A stretch of 39,486 nucleotides of DNA from UBA9980 sp964436235. Lineage in GTDB: Bacteria; Muiribacteriota; UBA9980. Below the pieces are notes generated by a model. It did no database searches. It saw only the letters and a list, made by a program, of their open reading frames with translations, and was not told the DNA's origin. The DNA lies in assembly GCA_964436235.1 (NCBI GenBank), contig CAYTCW010000028.1, positions 1 to 39,486 of the forward strand, written 5' to 3'. A program made the position numbers and the translations under genes. Below, one piece after another: positions 8,456 to 17,686 of the stretch. Every line of letters starts with the position of its first letter. Within the stretch, counting starts at the first letter, position 1.

Positions 8456-8878
8456 TTACACCCTTCCCGCGCGCGTGATAGCAAGATTGATCTTGGTAAG
8501 TTCGTTATCTAAAACCGAAGCTAAAGTGCGATATTGAATCGTATTTTTTGACAGGTTCGCCATTTCTTCGTCCATATCTACATTGTTGCCGTCGTTTCTC
8601 ATCGACTGGTCTTTCACGGTTATTAATTTCGGTTTTACCTCGCCTGAAGACGACGCGCCGATCGGTATATGCTTAGCGTTCGTACGGCGCCCCTTGAAGC
8701 TCTGGCTGTCGAGGGCCTTAGCAAGCTCGTCTTCGAAGGTGACTTCCTGTTTTTTGTAATTAGGCGTATTGACGTTTGAAATATTATTGGATATTGCTTC
8801 GTGGCGCATCATTGAAACATCCATGGACTGTTTTATATAGGCCATTTTAGGGTTTGAAAATAAAAAATCTCTTATCAT
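8456..8878 (-). CDS. flgB: Flagellar proximal rod protein FlgB
   Basis: A 140-residue rod protein. It has the N-terminal motif (HEAISNNISNVNTPNYKKQEVTFEDEL) and the C-terminal motif (MDEEMANLSKNTIQYRTL) of the FlgB family. AGGCGG precedes the ATG. It is the first flagellar gene after hslU in the operon, separated by 20 bases, exactly as clpY and flgB flank codY in Bacillus; no codY is present here. Confidence 0.97.
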   Translation of the reverse strand: MIRDFLFSNPKMAYIKQSMDVSMMRHEAISNNISNVNTPNYKKQEVTFEDELAKALDSQSFKGRRTNAKHIPIGASSSGEVKPKLITVKDQSMRNDGNNVDMDEEMANLSKNTIQYRTLASVLDNELTKINLAITRAGRV

Positions 8879-8898
8879 GATTACCGCCTTTTAATAAA

Positions 8899-10359
8899 TT
8901 ACAGAAAATATTTATTAAGGTCTTTCGATTTTACGATATCGCCGAGATGCTCCCGTACGTAAGCGTCGTCGATTTCGACTTTTGAAATATCCGGCGATGG
9001 CACATCGAATAAAACGCTTTCGAGTATTTTTTCACACACCGTATAAAGACGCCGCGCGCCTATATTTTCAAGAGACGAATTAAGCTCGAAGGCTATTTTA
9101 GCGACTTCGTCGATAGCAGAATCCGAAAAAACAAGCTCGACGCTTTCAGATGCAAGAAGCGCCTGGTACTGCTTTAAAAGACTGTTGCGCGGCTCTTTTA
9201 AAATACGGACAAAATCTTTGCATGTAAGGCTTTTAAGCTCGACGCGGATCGGAAAGCGGCCCTGGAGCTCGGGAATAAGATCGGAAGGCTTCGATACATG
9301 GAAAGCGCCGGCCGCTACGAAGAGTATGTGGTCGGTTTTCACCTGGCCGTATTTGGTGTTAACGCTCGTGCCCTCTAAAATCGGCAAAATATCGCGCTGG
9401 ACGCCTTCGCGCGACACGTCGGGGCCGCGGGTTTCTTTAGCTCCCGCGATTTTATCTATTTCGTCGATAAACACTATTCCGTTATTTTCGACGCGGAAAA
9501 GAGCCTCTTTGGTTATGGCGTCCATATCCATAAGTTTATTGATTTCTTCGGCATATAAAAGAGAGCGCGCATCGGCTACGCTCAGCGTTTTTTTCTTTTT
9601 GCGCTCAGGAAACATTCCGCTAAACATGCTTCCCATGTTAAAACCCATTTCCTCGAGGCCCTGATTTGAAAAAACTTCTACGAGCGGCATCTGGCTTTCA
9701 CGAATTTCGATTTCGATGATCTTACTTTCGAGCCTGCCTTCATCGAGCATTTTTTTTAATTTATCGTAAGTTGCCTGATAGTTCTCGGAAGCGCTTTCTC
9801 CGTCGCCCGAAGACTGTCTTGCATCGCCGGGGCCGCCGCCGCGCTCGCCGGCGGATTCAAAGCCGCCCACTCCGGCGGACTGGGCTACCGCCTGAAAAAT
9901 ATTAACGATAGGATTTTTAGAAGGCTGCGCGCCCGCATCGCGCGGCAGCAGGGCGTCTAATATGCGCCGGTTAACGCTTGTTTTAGCTTTTTCATCGAAT
10001 TTACGCGAGTGCTCCTTTTTTACCATATTTATCGAAAATTCCGTCAGGTCGCGTATCATCGATTCCACGTCGCGCCCCACGTAACCGACCTCGGTATATT
10101 TAGATGCCTCAACTTTTATAAACGGAGCGTTAACAAGTTTTGCAAGACGCCTCGCTATTTCTGTTTTGCCGACGCCGGTCTGGCCGATCATTATAATATT
10201 TTTGGGCATGATCTCGTCTTTAAGATCGCCGGTTACGCTCATACGGCGGTAACGGTTACGCACCGCTATCGCGACGGCTTTTTTAGCGTCGCCCTGGCCG
10301 ATTATATACTTATCGAGATAACTCACCACTTCGCGCGGCGTTAAATTCATTTCTTCCAC
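8899..10359 (-). CDS. hslU: HslU, ATPase subunit of the HslUV protease
   Basis: A 486-residue AAA+ unfoldase that feeds substrates to HslV. Walker A is GQTGVGKT (59-66), the pore motif is GYVGRDVESMIRDL, Walker B is NGIVFIDEIDKIA, and sensor/arginine-finger blocks follow (GRFPIRVEL, ENIGARRL). The C-terminus DLNKYFL matches the short tail that docks into HslV. The intermediate domain contains a low-complexity Gly/Ser/Asn stretch (about 140-195, with ERGGGPGDARQSSGDGES), longer and looser than in E. coli. The start is GTG at 10357-10359, supported by AGGAG six bases upstream; an ATG three codons on is the alternative. It lies nine bases after hslV. Confidence 0.97.
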   Translation of the reverse strand: MEEMNLTPREVVSYLDKYIIGQGDAKKAVAIAVRNRYRRMSVTGDLKDEIMPKNIIMIGQTGVGKTEIARRLAKLVNAPFIKVEASKYTEVGYVGRDVESMIRDLTEFSINMVKKEHSRKFDEKAKTSVNRRILDALLPRDAGAQPSKNPIVNIFQAVAQSAGVGGFESAGERGGGPGDARQSSGDGESASENYQATYDKLKKMLDEGRLESKIIEIEIRESQMPLVEVFSNQGLEEMGFNMGSMFSGMFPERKKKKTLSVADARSLLYAEEINKLMDMDAITKEALFRVENNGIVFIDEIDKIAGAKETRGPDVSREGVQRDILPILEGTSVNTKYGQVKTDHILFVAAGAFHVSKPSDLIPELQGRFPIRVELKSLTCKDFVRILKEPRNSLLKQYQALLASESVELVFSDSAIDEVAKIAFELNSSLENIGARRLYTVCEKILESVLFDVPSPDISKVEIDDAYVREHLGDIVKSKDLNKYFL

Positions 10360-10368
10360 TTTCAGCTC

Positions 10369-10950
10369 CTATTCGCTCTTTTCTAAAATTTCAAGCGTTA
10401 TGCGGGAATTGGTGAAAACGCAAATTCTTGAAGCTATTTCAAGAGACTTAGAGGCTATTTCGGCCGCCCCGAGCCCGCTGTTTTCAAGCAGCGCGAGAGC
10501 GCTCGAATAAGCCATCACGGCCCCCGAGCCTATGGCGAGAGCGTCGTAGTCAGGCTCGACTATATCGCCGGCGCCGTTTATAAGGTAAATATCGTTAAGG
10601 TCAGCCACTAAAAGCATGGCTTCTAAGCGCCTCAAATATTTATCCTGGCGCCATTCTTTAGCGAGTTCGTAAGCCGCGCGCTTGAGCGAACCCGTATATT
10701 GCTCTAATTTTTTTTCAAACATTTCAAAAAGCGTAAATGCGTCGCTGGAAGCGCCGGCGAACCCCGCGAGAACCTTTTGCTCGTACATTCTGCGGACCTT
10801 TTTCGCATTGGCCTTTAATACGGTATTATTAAAAGTGACCTGACCGTCGCCGGCCATGGCCACGACGCCGCCGCGCCTTACCGCGATAACCGTGGTGGCA
10901 TGAAAAATATCACGGCCGTCACGCCCTTGTTCAAAATGAAATCCGTTCAA
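10369..10950 (-). CDS. hslV: HslV, peptidase subunit of the HslUV protease
   Basis: A 193-residue Thr-type proteasome-like peptidase. The active N-terminus is in the HATTVIAVRRGG block: Thr19 or Thr20 would become the nucleophile after removal of an 18- to 19-residue N-terminal extension. The proteasome-like core keeps AMAGDGQVTFN, LAGFAGASSDAFTLFE and AIGSGAVMAYSSA. The start is TTG at 10948-10950, supported by AGAGG seven bases upstream; no closer start with a ribosome binding site was seen. In E. coli only Met is removed, so the longer presumed propeptide is worth noting. It is co-transcribed with hslU and xerC. Confidence 0.95.
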   Translation of the reverse strand: MNGFHFEQGRDGRDIFHATTVIAVRRGGVVAMAGDGQVTFNNTVLKANAKKVRRMYEQKVLAGFAGASSDAFTLFEMFEKKLEQYTGSLKRAAYELAKEWRQDKYLRRLEAMLLVADLNDIYLINGAGDIVEPDYDALAIGSGAVMAYSSALALLENSGLGAAEIASKSLEIASRICVFTNSRITLEILEKSE

Positions 10951-11030
10951 TCAATACCTCTTTGCCTTAAATAATTTCGTTGCGTTACATTATACGGCTA
11001 TAAACATTTAGTTGATTAAGCTCCCGCCGT

Positions 11031-11927
11031 TTATGCCCGCGGATGCGCTTTATTATAGACCATTTTAAGCCTTTCCTGAGTAAGATGCGTATAGATCTGT
11101 GTCGTAGAAAGGCTCTTATGGCCGAGAAGTTCCTGAACCTGCCTTATGTCGGCGCCGTTTTCTAAAAGGTGCGTCGCGAAGCTGTGGCGTAGAATATGCG
11201 GGCTCACTTTTTTTTGAAAACTCAATTTATCGAAGTAATCGTTTATTATTCTGCGTACGCTTCTATCGGAAAGAGCGCCCCCGGACGGATTTAAAAAAAT
11301 ATATTCCGAAGCCGGATAATTACTTTTATTTTGCTCCACGAGCCGCGAAACGTAATCCAGGGCGATATCGCCGGCGGGAACCTGCCGCTCTTTCGAGCCT
11401 TTGCCGCTGAAAGTGAGAGTTTTATTATAAAAATCTATATTGGAAATTTTTAAATTACACGCCTCGGATATACGAAGGCCCGAGGAATAAATCAATTCAA
11501 AAATAGCGCGGGCGCGAAGAGATTCATAGCTGTCGCAGGTAATGCTTTCTAAAAATTCTTTTACCTGATGATAATATAAAAATTTAGGGAGCGGTTTTTC
11601 GGTCTTCTGCCGGGATATATTGGCAAAAGGATTCGCGTCGATATAATCATTTTTCAGAAAATAATTAAACATCGAATAAAGCGACGATAATTTGCGGTTG
11701 ATAGTAGTTTTCTTTTTATTCTGTTTGTTTTTTTCAGCGACGAAGCGCCTGATTAAAAAAGTGTCGATTTTTGAGAAGCTGCCGGAAAAATTTTCTTTAG
11801 TAATCCCGTAGTTAATCGAAGTGAACGCAATAAAATCCGAAATATCTTCGGAATAAGACTTTTGCGTATTTTGCGAAAGGTTTAACACTGAGGATATATA
11901 AATCAAATACTCATCGATAACGTTCAT
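11031..11927 (-). CDS. xerC: Tyrosine recombinase XerC
   Basis: A 298-residue site-specific recombinase of the XerC/XerD family, which resolves chromosome dimers at dif with FtsK. It has an N-terminal SAM-like DNA-binding domain (about 1-95) and a C-terminal catalytic domain. The catalytic residues are all visible: Arg152 (GLRISEA), Lys176/179 (GKGSKER), His244 and Arg247 (HILRH), His270 (LLGHKS) and the nucleophile Tyr279 (TQIYTH). Its position before hslV is that of codV in Bacillus, which supports XerC over XerD. It appears to be the first gene of the operon running into the flagellar genes, with a promoter at 12031-12059. Confidence 0.9.
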   Translation of the reverse strand: MNVIDEYLIYISSVLNLSQNTQKSYSEDISDFIAFTSINYGITKENFSGSFSKIDTFLIRRFVAEKNKQNKKKTTINRKLSSLYSMFNYFLKNDYIDANPFANISRQKTEKPLPKFLYYHQVKEFLESITCDSYESLRARAIFELIYSSGLRISEACNLKISNIDFYNKTLTFSGKGSKERQVPAGDIALDYVSRLVEQNKSNYPASEYIFLNPSGGALSDRSVRRIINDYFDKLSFQKKVSPHILRHSFATHLLENGADIRQVQELLGHKSLSTTQIYTHLTQERLKMVYNKAHPRA

Positions 11928-12030
11928 AAAAAGTACACCGCATCACTTTAAAACCATCGTTAAAGTCAGCTTTTAAGCATTATAAAAAATGCCTGCAAAA
12001 ATTAAATAAGACCGGAAACGATCTTAACTA

Positions 12031-12059
12031 ATTCTACCATATAAATTCACATTTGACAA
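12031..12059 (-). promoter_or_regulatory. Promoter of the xerC-hslVU-flagellar operon
   Basis: On the minus strand, -35 TTGTCA (12054-12059), a 17-base spacer and -10 TAGAAT (12031-12036). Predicted transcription starts near 12024, giving a leader of about 97 bases before xerC. It sits in the 150-base gap after trmFO, the largest break in an otherwise tight minus-strand run of about 21 kb. Confidence 0.6.
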
Positions 12060-12077
12060 TATAGATTTTAAAAAAAG

Positions 12078-13403
12078 TTAATATTTTTTTAACAAATCGG
12101 CTAATTTTAAAATTTGTTCCTTAGACGATTCATGAAAAGTTTCTTTAGGATATTTTGCGGTATCGACGAGGCCGAAATTAGAATTCATCGGCACGAACCG
12201 TTTTTTAACGACGCCGCTCAAGGTAAGGTACTTAAAAAGAGAGCCTATCATCGTGCGTTCGTAATCGATCAATTCGAGAACCGATTTATTAACGCTTGTT
12301 TTAATGGAATAAATCAAATTGAGCGCCGCGAGTTTTCCGCCCGCTATAGCTTCGCAATAACCTTCCGAACCGAGAATCTGGCCGGCGGCAAAAATATCCG
12401 GGGCCGATTTCATGCTTAAATTAAAATTAAGCATTTGAGGCGAATACATATAATTATTTTTATGTATAACTCCATAGCGAAGCATTTTTACCTTTTCAAG
12501 CCCGGGTATCAAAGAAAGCACGCGCGCCTGTTCGCCGAAGGTCATTTTTGTCTGAAAGCCTACTATATTAAACGCCGAATTAAGGCTGTTTTCGGTACGC
12601 AGCTGTATGAGCGCGTAAGGCATTCTGCCGGTGCGCGGATCGTCGAAACCTTTTGGCTTCATGGGGCCGAAGCGCAGCGTATGCTCGCCCCTGCGCGCGA
12701 GTTCTTCTATGGGCATGCAGCTTTCAAAATAAATTTCTTTTTCGCCTTCACGGGCGGGAACGGTTTTCGCTTTAATTAATTCGTTATAAAAAGTAAAGTA
12801 CTCTTCTTTATTGAGCGCTATATTCAAATAATCGTCGCTGCCCTTAGAATACCTGTTTTTCCAGAAGGCGCGCGACATGTCGATAGAGCCCGCCTCGATT
12901 ATCGGCGAAACCGCGTCGTAAAAATATAAATTATCCGAAAATTTATCGGCGAGAGAATTAAAAAAGCCCGGCGTACACAGCGGGCCGGCGGCTATAATCA
13001 CTTTCGCGCCAGCTTCGAATTCGTCGAGTGAAAGGACTTCGCGGCGCACTAAGTTGATATTAGCGTTTTCTTCGACTTTAGAATTAATAATTTCGGAAAA
13101 CTTTTCGCGGTCAACGCAAAGAGCCTGTCCCCCCGGAACGCGCGCTTCGAAGGCGGTTGCGATAAGATGCGAGCCCAGCGCCGCAAGCTCCGACTTTAAC
13201 ACGCCGGGCGCGCTTTCAGCTTTAAGCGAGCCGAGCGAATTCGAACAGACTAACTCGCACAGGCCGCCTGTTTTAAAAACCCCCTGCATAACGCCGGGCC
13301 GGCATTCGAATAAATTGACTTTAAAGCCATAATCAGCGAGGCTCAAAGCGGCTTCAACCCCGCTGAGCCCGCCGCCTATAATATTAACTGCCGCAATACT
13401 CAT
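12078..13403 (-). CDS. trmFO: Folate/FAD-dependent tRNA (uracil-54-C5)-methyltransferase TrmFO
   Basis: A 441-residue flavoprotein that makes ribothymidine at tRNA position 54 using methylene-tetrahydrofolate and NAD(P)H. The N-terminal FAD-binding motif is IIGGGLSGVEAALSLADYG. The catalytic Cys53 lies in ELVCSNSLGS, and the second conserved Cys in ESCMPIEELARRG. The GPMKPKGFDDPRTGRMPYALIQLR block and the C-terminal FAD motif (AGQILGSEGYCEAIAGG) are family signatures. Between topA and xerC is the classical location. It lies 18 bases after topA. Confidence 0.97.
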   Translation of the reverse strand: MSIAAVNIIGGGLSGVEAALSLADYGFKVNLFECRPGVMQGVFKTGGLCELVCSNSLGSLKAESAPGVLKSELAALGSHLIATAFEARVPGGQALCVDREKFSEIINSKVEENANINLVRREVLSLDEFEAGAKVIIAAGPLCTPGFFNSLADKFSDNLYFYDAVSPIIEAGSIDMSRAFWKNRYSKGSDDYLNIALNKEEYFTFYNELIKAKTVPAREGEKEIYFESCMPIEELARRGEHTLRFGPMKPKGFDDPRTGRMPYALIQLRTENSLNSAFNIVGFQTKMTFGEQARVLSLIPGLEKVKMLRYGVIHKNNYMYSPQMLNFNLSMKSAPDIFAAGQILGSEGYCEAIAGGKLAALNLIYSIKTSVNKSVLELIDYERTMIGSLFKYLTLSGVVKKRFVPMNSNFGLVDTAKYPKETFHESSKEQILKLADLLKKY

Positions 13404-13421
13404 TATTTAACCGCTTTCTGT

Positions 13422-15854
13422 CTATTCGACGGTCGGGCCGTCAGCGGGCGAAGTTTCGCCTTCATTAGGCACGTCGCGCTTATAGCCGCATTCTTTGTTG
13501 GAGCAGTTAATTTTACTGCCTTTTTTAGAAACCTTGACTACTGTGTGGGCGCCGCAGTCGGGGCAGAGTTCACCGCTCGGCCTGTCCCATGAAACGAAAT
13601 CGCATTTCGGATATTCGGTGCATGAATAAAAAATACGCCCGCGTTTGGATTTTTTTACCGTTACGCGGCCTTCGCAATCCGGTTTCGGGCACGGAACGCC
13701 TATATCTTTCTGGATTGGCTTGGCGTTTTTACATTTCGGATAAGCCGAGCAGGCTATGAACTGTCCGAATTTGCCGCTTTTTAAAACCATATCTGAACCG
13801 CATTTTTCACATTTGCCCATAGCTTCCGAATTGGTTTCGGCAACTTCCTTCTGGGCCTGAATATTCTGTTTTTCAAATTCTTCAAGCCGCTCTTTTAACT
13901 GCAGCACTTTTATCGAATCGGCGCGGAACATGCCTGAATTAAAAACTACGAAATCCTGCGGAATATTTCTGGTATTTCTGCAGTAAGGAAATTTCGGACA
14001 AGCTAAAAATTTGCCTCTTGAAGAAAACAGCAGCACCATAGGGTTTTTACACTTATCGCATATAACGTCGGTCTGCATATTCATCTTTTTTATATTACCG
14101 TCGGCGTAAGTCAATTTTTCGTGAAACGGCGAGTAGAACTCGGCTAGAACCGCGCGCCAGTCTTTTTTTCCGTCTTCGATGCCGTCGAGCTCGTCTTCCA
14201 TCTTAGCCGTAAATTCAACGTTGATCAAATCGGTGAAATAAGATTCGAGAAGCGCGGAGGTCGCCATGCCGATATCGGTCGCGCAAAATTTCTTTTCTTT
14301 TATTTCAACGTAATTGCGGTCAAGAATAGTTTTAACGATCGTCGCATAAGTTGACGGACGGCCTATTTTAAGCTCTTCGAGCGATTTGATCAAAGACGCG
14401 GTAGTGTAGCGCGGCGGTTCCTTGGTAAATTTTTGCATTGGTATTATTTCTTTAGCGTCAAGCGGTTCGTTTTCGACTAAACGCGGCAAACGGCCGCTTA
14501 CGATAGATTCTTCATCGCCGTCCGCTTCGTTTTCAACTTCTTTTTCTTCGGTGTTTTGCGCCTCTATATCGTATAAAGCTAAAAAACCCGAAAACTTGAG
14601 GGTTTCGCCTACGCTTTTAAAAACAGCCTTTCCGGTACCTATTTCAACTGTAACGCTGTCGAATACCGCATCGGCGGTCTGAGAAGCGACGAAACGCTTC
14701 CAGATCATATTATAAAGCCTGTATTCATCGGCCGTAAGATGTTTCTTTAACTTTTCAGGAGTGTTATTGACTTCAGCCGGCCTTATTGCTTCATGCGCGT
14801 CCTGCGCCTGCGATTTAGATTTATAAAACCTGTCGGCCGAAGGAAGATACTCTTCGCCGTATTTTTCTTTTATAAAACTTCTGGCCTCGGCAATAGCCTC
14901 GGGAACCACTCGATAGGAATCGGTACGCATGTAAGTTATAAGACCTACGGTATTGCCTTTTTCAATTTCTATGCCTTCATATAACTTTTGAGCGACTTTC
15001 ATCGTTTTAGAAGGAGGAAAATTTAAAACGCGCGAAGCCTCCTGCTGGAGAGTAGAAGTTATAAACGGGCCGGAAGGTTTTTTGCGTTTTTCTTTATTCA
15101 AAACCTTCGCGACTTCGTAACTTTGCTCTTTACAAACTTTTAATATTTTTTCAGCTTCTTCGGCGTTTTTTATTTTAGGCGCTTTTTTATCGAATTTAAA
15201 AAGCCTTGATTTAAAAGTTTCGCCGGTCTGCGGCTTTTGAAAAACCGAATCGACCAACCAGTACTCTTCTTTTACGAATTTAGCGATCTCCTCTTCACGC
15301 TTGCACACTAAAAGAACGGCGACCGATTGTACGCGTCCCGCCGAAAGCCCCTTCTGCAGCTTGCGCCATAAAAGCGGCGACAGCTCGTAACCGACGAGCC
15401 GGTCAAGAACGCGCCTGCCCTGCTGGGCATTCACTTTATTCATATCGATGGGTTTTGGATGTTCGAGCGCCTCTAAAACCACCTTGGGCGTTATCGCATT
15501 AAAAGTTATGCGCATGCTCGCCTTTACGTCGAGTTTAAGAGCGCGCGCCAAATGCCATGAAATGGCTTCTCCTTCACGGTCAGGATCAGGCGCTAAATAA
15601 ACGCGGTCGCAGCGCGCCACTTCTTTTTGAAGATCTTCTATTACCTTATCTTTTTTAGGTATCGTCTCGTATCTCGGCTCGAAATTATTTTTAACGTCGA
15701 CGCCCAGATCTTTTTCCGGTAAATCGATAACATGGCCCATCGAAGCTTTCACCTCGAAATTTCCGCCGAGTATCTTTTTAATGGTTTTAATCTTTCCGGG
15801 TGATTCGACTATTATCAAACTTCTTAGATTATCTTTTTTTTTAACCACTGGCAT
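13422..15854 (-). CDS. topA: DNA topoisomerase I TopA
   Basis: A type IA topoisomerase that relaxes negative supercoils; about 810 residues. It has the Toprim domain with LIIVESPGKIKTIKKIL and the acidic triad DPDREGEAISWHLA (90-95 for DPDREG), and the catalytic Tyr308 in TYMRTDSYR. The C-terminus has four Cys4 zinc-ribbon repeats (starting CDKCKNP, CEKCGSD, CPKPDCEG and CPDCGAH), more than many family members. I chose ATG at 15852-15854 over a TTG five codons upstream because the TTG has no ribosome binding site; however, the GGGGG run abuts the ATG without spacing, so the start is uncertain. It lies 41 bases after smg. Confidence 0.95.
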   Translation of the reverse strand: MPVVKKKDNLRSLIIVESPGKIKTIKKILGGNFEVKASMGHVIDLPEKDLGVDVKNNFEPRYETIPKKDKVIEDLQKEVARCDRVYLAPDPDREGEAISWHLARALKLDVKASMRITFNAITPKVVLEALEHPKPIDMNKVNAQQGRRVLDRLVGYELSPLLWRKLQKGLSAGRVQSVAVLLVCKREEEIAKFVKEEYWLVDSVFQKPQTGETFKSRLFKFDKKAPKIKNAEEAEKILKVCKEQSYEVAKVLNKEKRKKPSGPFITSTLQQEASRVLNFPPSKTMKVAQKLYEGIEIEKGNTVGLITYMRTDSYRVVPEAIAEARSFIKEKYGEEYLPSADRFYKSKSQAQDAHEAIRPAEVNNTPEKLKKHLTADEYRLYNMIWKRFVASQTADAVFDSVTVEIGTGKAVFKSVGETLKFSGFLALYDIEAQNTEEKEVENEADGDEESIVSGRLPRLVENEPLDAKEIIPMQKFTKEPPRYTTASLIKSLEELKIGRPSTYATIVKTILDRNYVEIKEKKFCATDIGMATSALLESYFTDLINVEFTAKMEDELDGIEDGKKDWRAVLAEFYSPFHEKLTYADGNIKKMNMQTDVICDKCKNPMVLLFSSRGKFLACPKFPYCRNTRNIPQDFVVFNSGMFRADSIKVLQLKERLEEFEKQNIQAQKEVAETNSEAMGKCEKCGSDMVLKSGKFGQFIACSAYPKCKNAKPIQKDIGVPCPKPDCEGRVTVKKSKRGRIFYSCTEYPKCDFVSWDRPSGELCPDCGAHTVVKVSKKGSKINCSNKECGYKRDVPNEGETSPADGPTVE

Positions 15855-15895
15855 CCCCCAAACTAACAATTATATGTAAATAAAAAATATTGAAA

Positions 15896-16360
15896 CTATT
15901 GAATGTAACGAACCTTGAATTCGATGGAGTCTTCGGAACCGTCACGGCTTGAAATATCGAGCGTCCTGAAACCGACCATTATATTGTCGATATCTTCGAT
16001 GGTAGCGTCTTCAGCCATATATTCGCTCAAAGTTGCGAGCACCGATTCGATTTCTTCGTATGAAATCGCGCCGCTGACGATAAGCTCGGTTAAATAACCG
16101 CGGGCCTCGAATGAAAGCAGGCGCTGCTCGTCCAGAGTGAAAAACCTGAAACTGTTATCCGACGGCTCGCTCAAAGGTTTAATGCCCGAATTATCGCCGC
16201 CCGGAAGGTGCGATTCGCCAAAATACCATTCCAGCGCGGCTTCGATCTCGCTTAATAAAAAACCCTCTTTAACTAATTCGAGCCTCGCGTTTTTAAAATC
16301 GCGCCCGTTTTCTTTCATTAATTTTAAAAATTTTAAAAAAATCTGCACAAGTTTGTTCAT
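15896..16360 (-). CDS. smg: DUF494/Smg family protein
   Basis: A 154-residue acidic protein with the DUF494 pattern: an N-terminal helical part with GFLLSEIEAALEWYFGES, then RLLSFEARGYLTELIVSGAIS and EEIESVLATL. The molecular role of Smg is not established; in Proteobacteria the gene lies between dprA (smf) and topA, exactly as here. The ATG overlaps the dprA stop by four bases (ATGA), so the two are translationally coupled. The call rests on pattern and context; sequence identity to E. coli Smg is low. Confidence 0.8.
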   Translation of the reverse strand: MNKLVQIFLKFLKLMKENGRDFKNARLELVKEGFLLSEIEAALEWYFGESHLPGGDNSGIKPLSEPSDNSFRFFTLDEQRLLSFEARGYLTELIVSGAISYEEIESVLATLSEYMAEDATIEDIDNIMVGFRTLDISSRDGSEDSIEFKVRYIQ

Positions 16361-17634
16361 CCGTTTATTTCGTACCTCTTTCCACTAAGCGTAGTTATAG
16401 CGCCTTTTAATTCGAGCGCGCTTATTATTACAAGCAGCCTGCTTATTTTAATAGTTTTTGCCGCATGCTCGCCGAGCAATTCGAGCGAAGGAGGCGCATC
16501 ATTCTTGACGCTCAATTCTTCTATCAGTGAAATTACCTTTTTTTCCTCATCGCTTAAGGGCTCTTTATCGCCGTAATCGAAATCGAGTGTCCCGGCGGCG
16601 TCCTTACGCTGGCCGCTTTTTTTAAAAGCGCGTTCCGGCCTCGCTGTATCCGAATTTTTACCCGTTTTTAAAGAATTTCCGCAGCGCATATCATCTAATA
16701 TATCGGCGCCATTTAAAACAAGTTTTGCAATGTTTTTTTTTATTAATTCGTGACAGCCTTTCATATCGGCCCGGTACCCGTCGCCGGTTATCGTAAAAAC
16801 CTCGCGCGACTGCTCGAACGCATAATTTGCGCTTATTATGGCGCCTGATTTATAGCCCGCGCCGCACACAAGCGTAGCGCATGAAAGACCGGTGATTATC
16901 CTGTTGCGATACACGAAATTTTGCTTCTGAGGGCCTTCGCCCGGTAGATATTCGGATATCACCGCGCCGCGCCGGATTATTTCAGCGTGTAAATTACGAT
17001 TCTGGCCGGGATAAACTTCATCGAAGCCCGTGCCCGTCACCGCGTAAGTCGGTCTTTGGTTATTAAGGGCGCACAAATGCGCGCAGGTATCTATGCCAAG
17101 CGCCATCCCCGATACGATATTATAACCGGCGGCGGCTATCACAGGGGTTATTATTTCACACATGGCCGTCGAATAAGCCGAAGGCGATCGGGTTCCTACC
17201 ACCGCAAAATTATCGGAACGCGGATTAAAGTTAGCGCCCGCGACAAAGATCACTAAAGGCGGCGAATTAATATGCCTTAGCGCCGGCGGATAATCGTCGT
17301 CGAAAATCGATATAACCTTCGCCCTGACTTCTTTTCCGTGTTCGACGGCAAGGCGCGAATCAAATTCATAAAAACGGTCGATAGATCTTTTAACGGCCTC
17401 GCGTTTAGCTTCGTCTTTAGCCGCCCGTTCGATCTTTACTATAATTTTTTCAAGAACCGCCTTATCCGAATCGTCGGAAGGCGCCTGTTTTAAATCGGCG
17501 CCGATCATTTCAGCGACGCCGCTAAAATAACGGCTGATCAATGACCACTCAGCCTTTGAAGCGATCACCGCGCCGCTGGATGCCAGCAAAAAATAATTAT
17601 ATAAATGCTCTCCGCTTAATTCCAAAATACGCAC
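16357..17634 (-). CDS. dprA: DNA-processing protein DprA (Smf)
   Basis: A 425-residue protein that loads RecA onto incoming single-stranded DNA in natural transformation and is widely conserved outside competent species. The Rossmann-like DprA core is clear: VVGTRSPSAYS, NIVSGMALGIDTCAHLCAL, VTGTGFDEVYPGQNRNLH, FVYRNRIITGLS, and KSGAIISANYAFEQSREVFTI. The N-terminal region (about 1-90) is SAM-like. The C-terminal 60 residues look like the winged-helix DprA tail (LLGEHAAKTIKISRLLVIISALELKGAITTLSG). The start is GTG at 17632-17634; a TTG three codons later, with AGGTG six bases before it, is an equally plausible start. Confidence 0.95.
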   Translation of the reverse strand: MRILELSGEHLYNYFLLASSGAVIASKAEWSLISRYFSGVAEMIGADLKQAPSDDSDKAVLEKIIVKIERAAKDEAKREAVKRSIDRFYEFDSRLAVEHGKEVRAKVISIFDDDYPPALRHINSPPLVIFVAGANFNPRSDNFAVVGTRSPSAYSTAMCEIITPVIAAAGYNIVSGMALGIDTCAHLCALNNQRPTYAVTGTGFDEVYPGQNRNLHAEIIRRGAVISEYLPGEGPQKQNFVYRNRIITGLSCATLVCGAGYKSGAIISANYAFEQSREVFTITGDGYRADMKGCHELIKKNIAKLVLNGADILDDMRCGNSLKTGKNSDTARPERAFKKSGQRKDAAGTLDFDYGDKEPLSDEEKKVISLIEELSVKNDAPPSLELLGEHAAKTIKISRLLVIISALELKGAITTLSGKRYEING

Positions 17635-17686
17635 CTGAAAATAAATTTAACGCCATCAAATTACGCGAACAAATCGCTCATTAATA

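Noticed and set aside
9185..9664. A 159-codon open frame antisense to hslU
   Set aside because: It lies wholly inside a complete, well-conserved hslU and shows no motif of its own.
12053..12085. TTGACA on the plus strand as a promoter
   Set aside because: It overlaps the minus-strand -35 box and would transcribe antisense into trmFO; there is no good -10 at proper spacing and no plus-strand gene.
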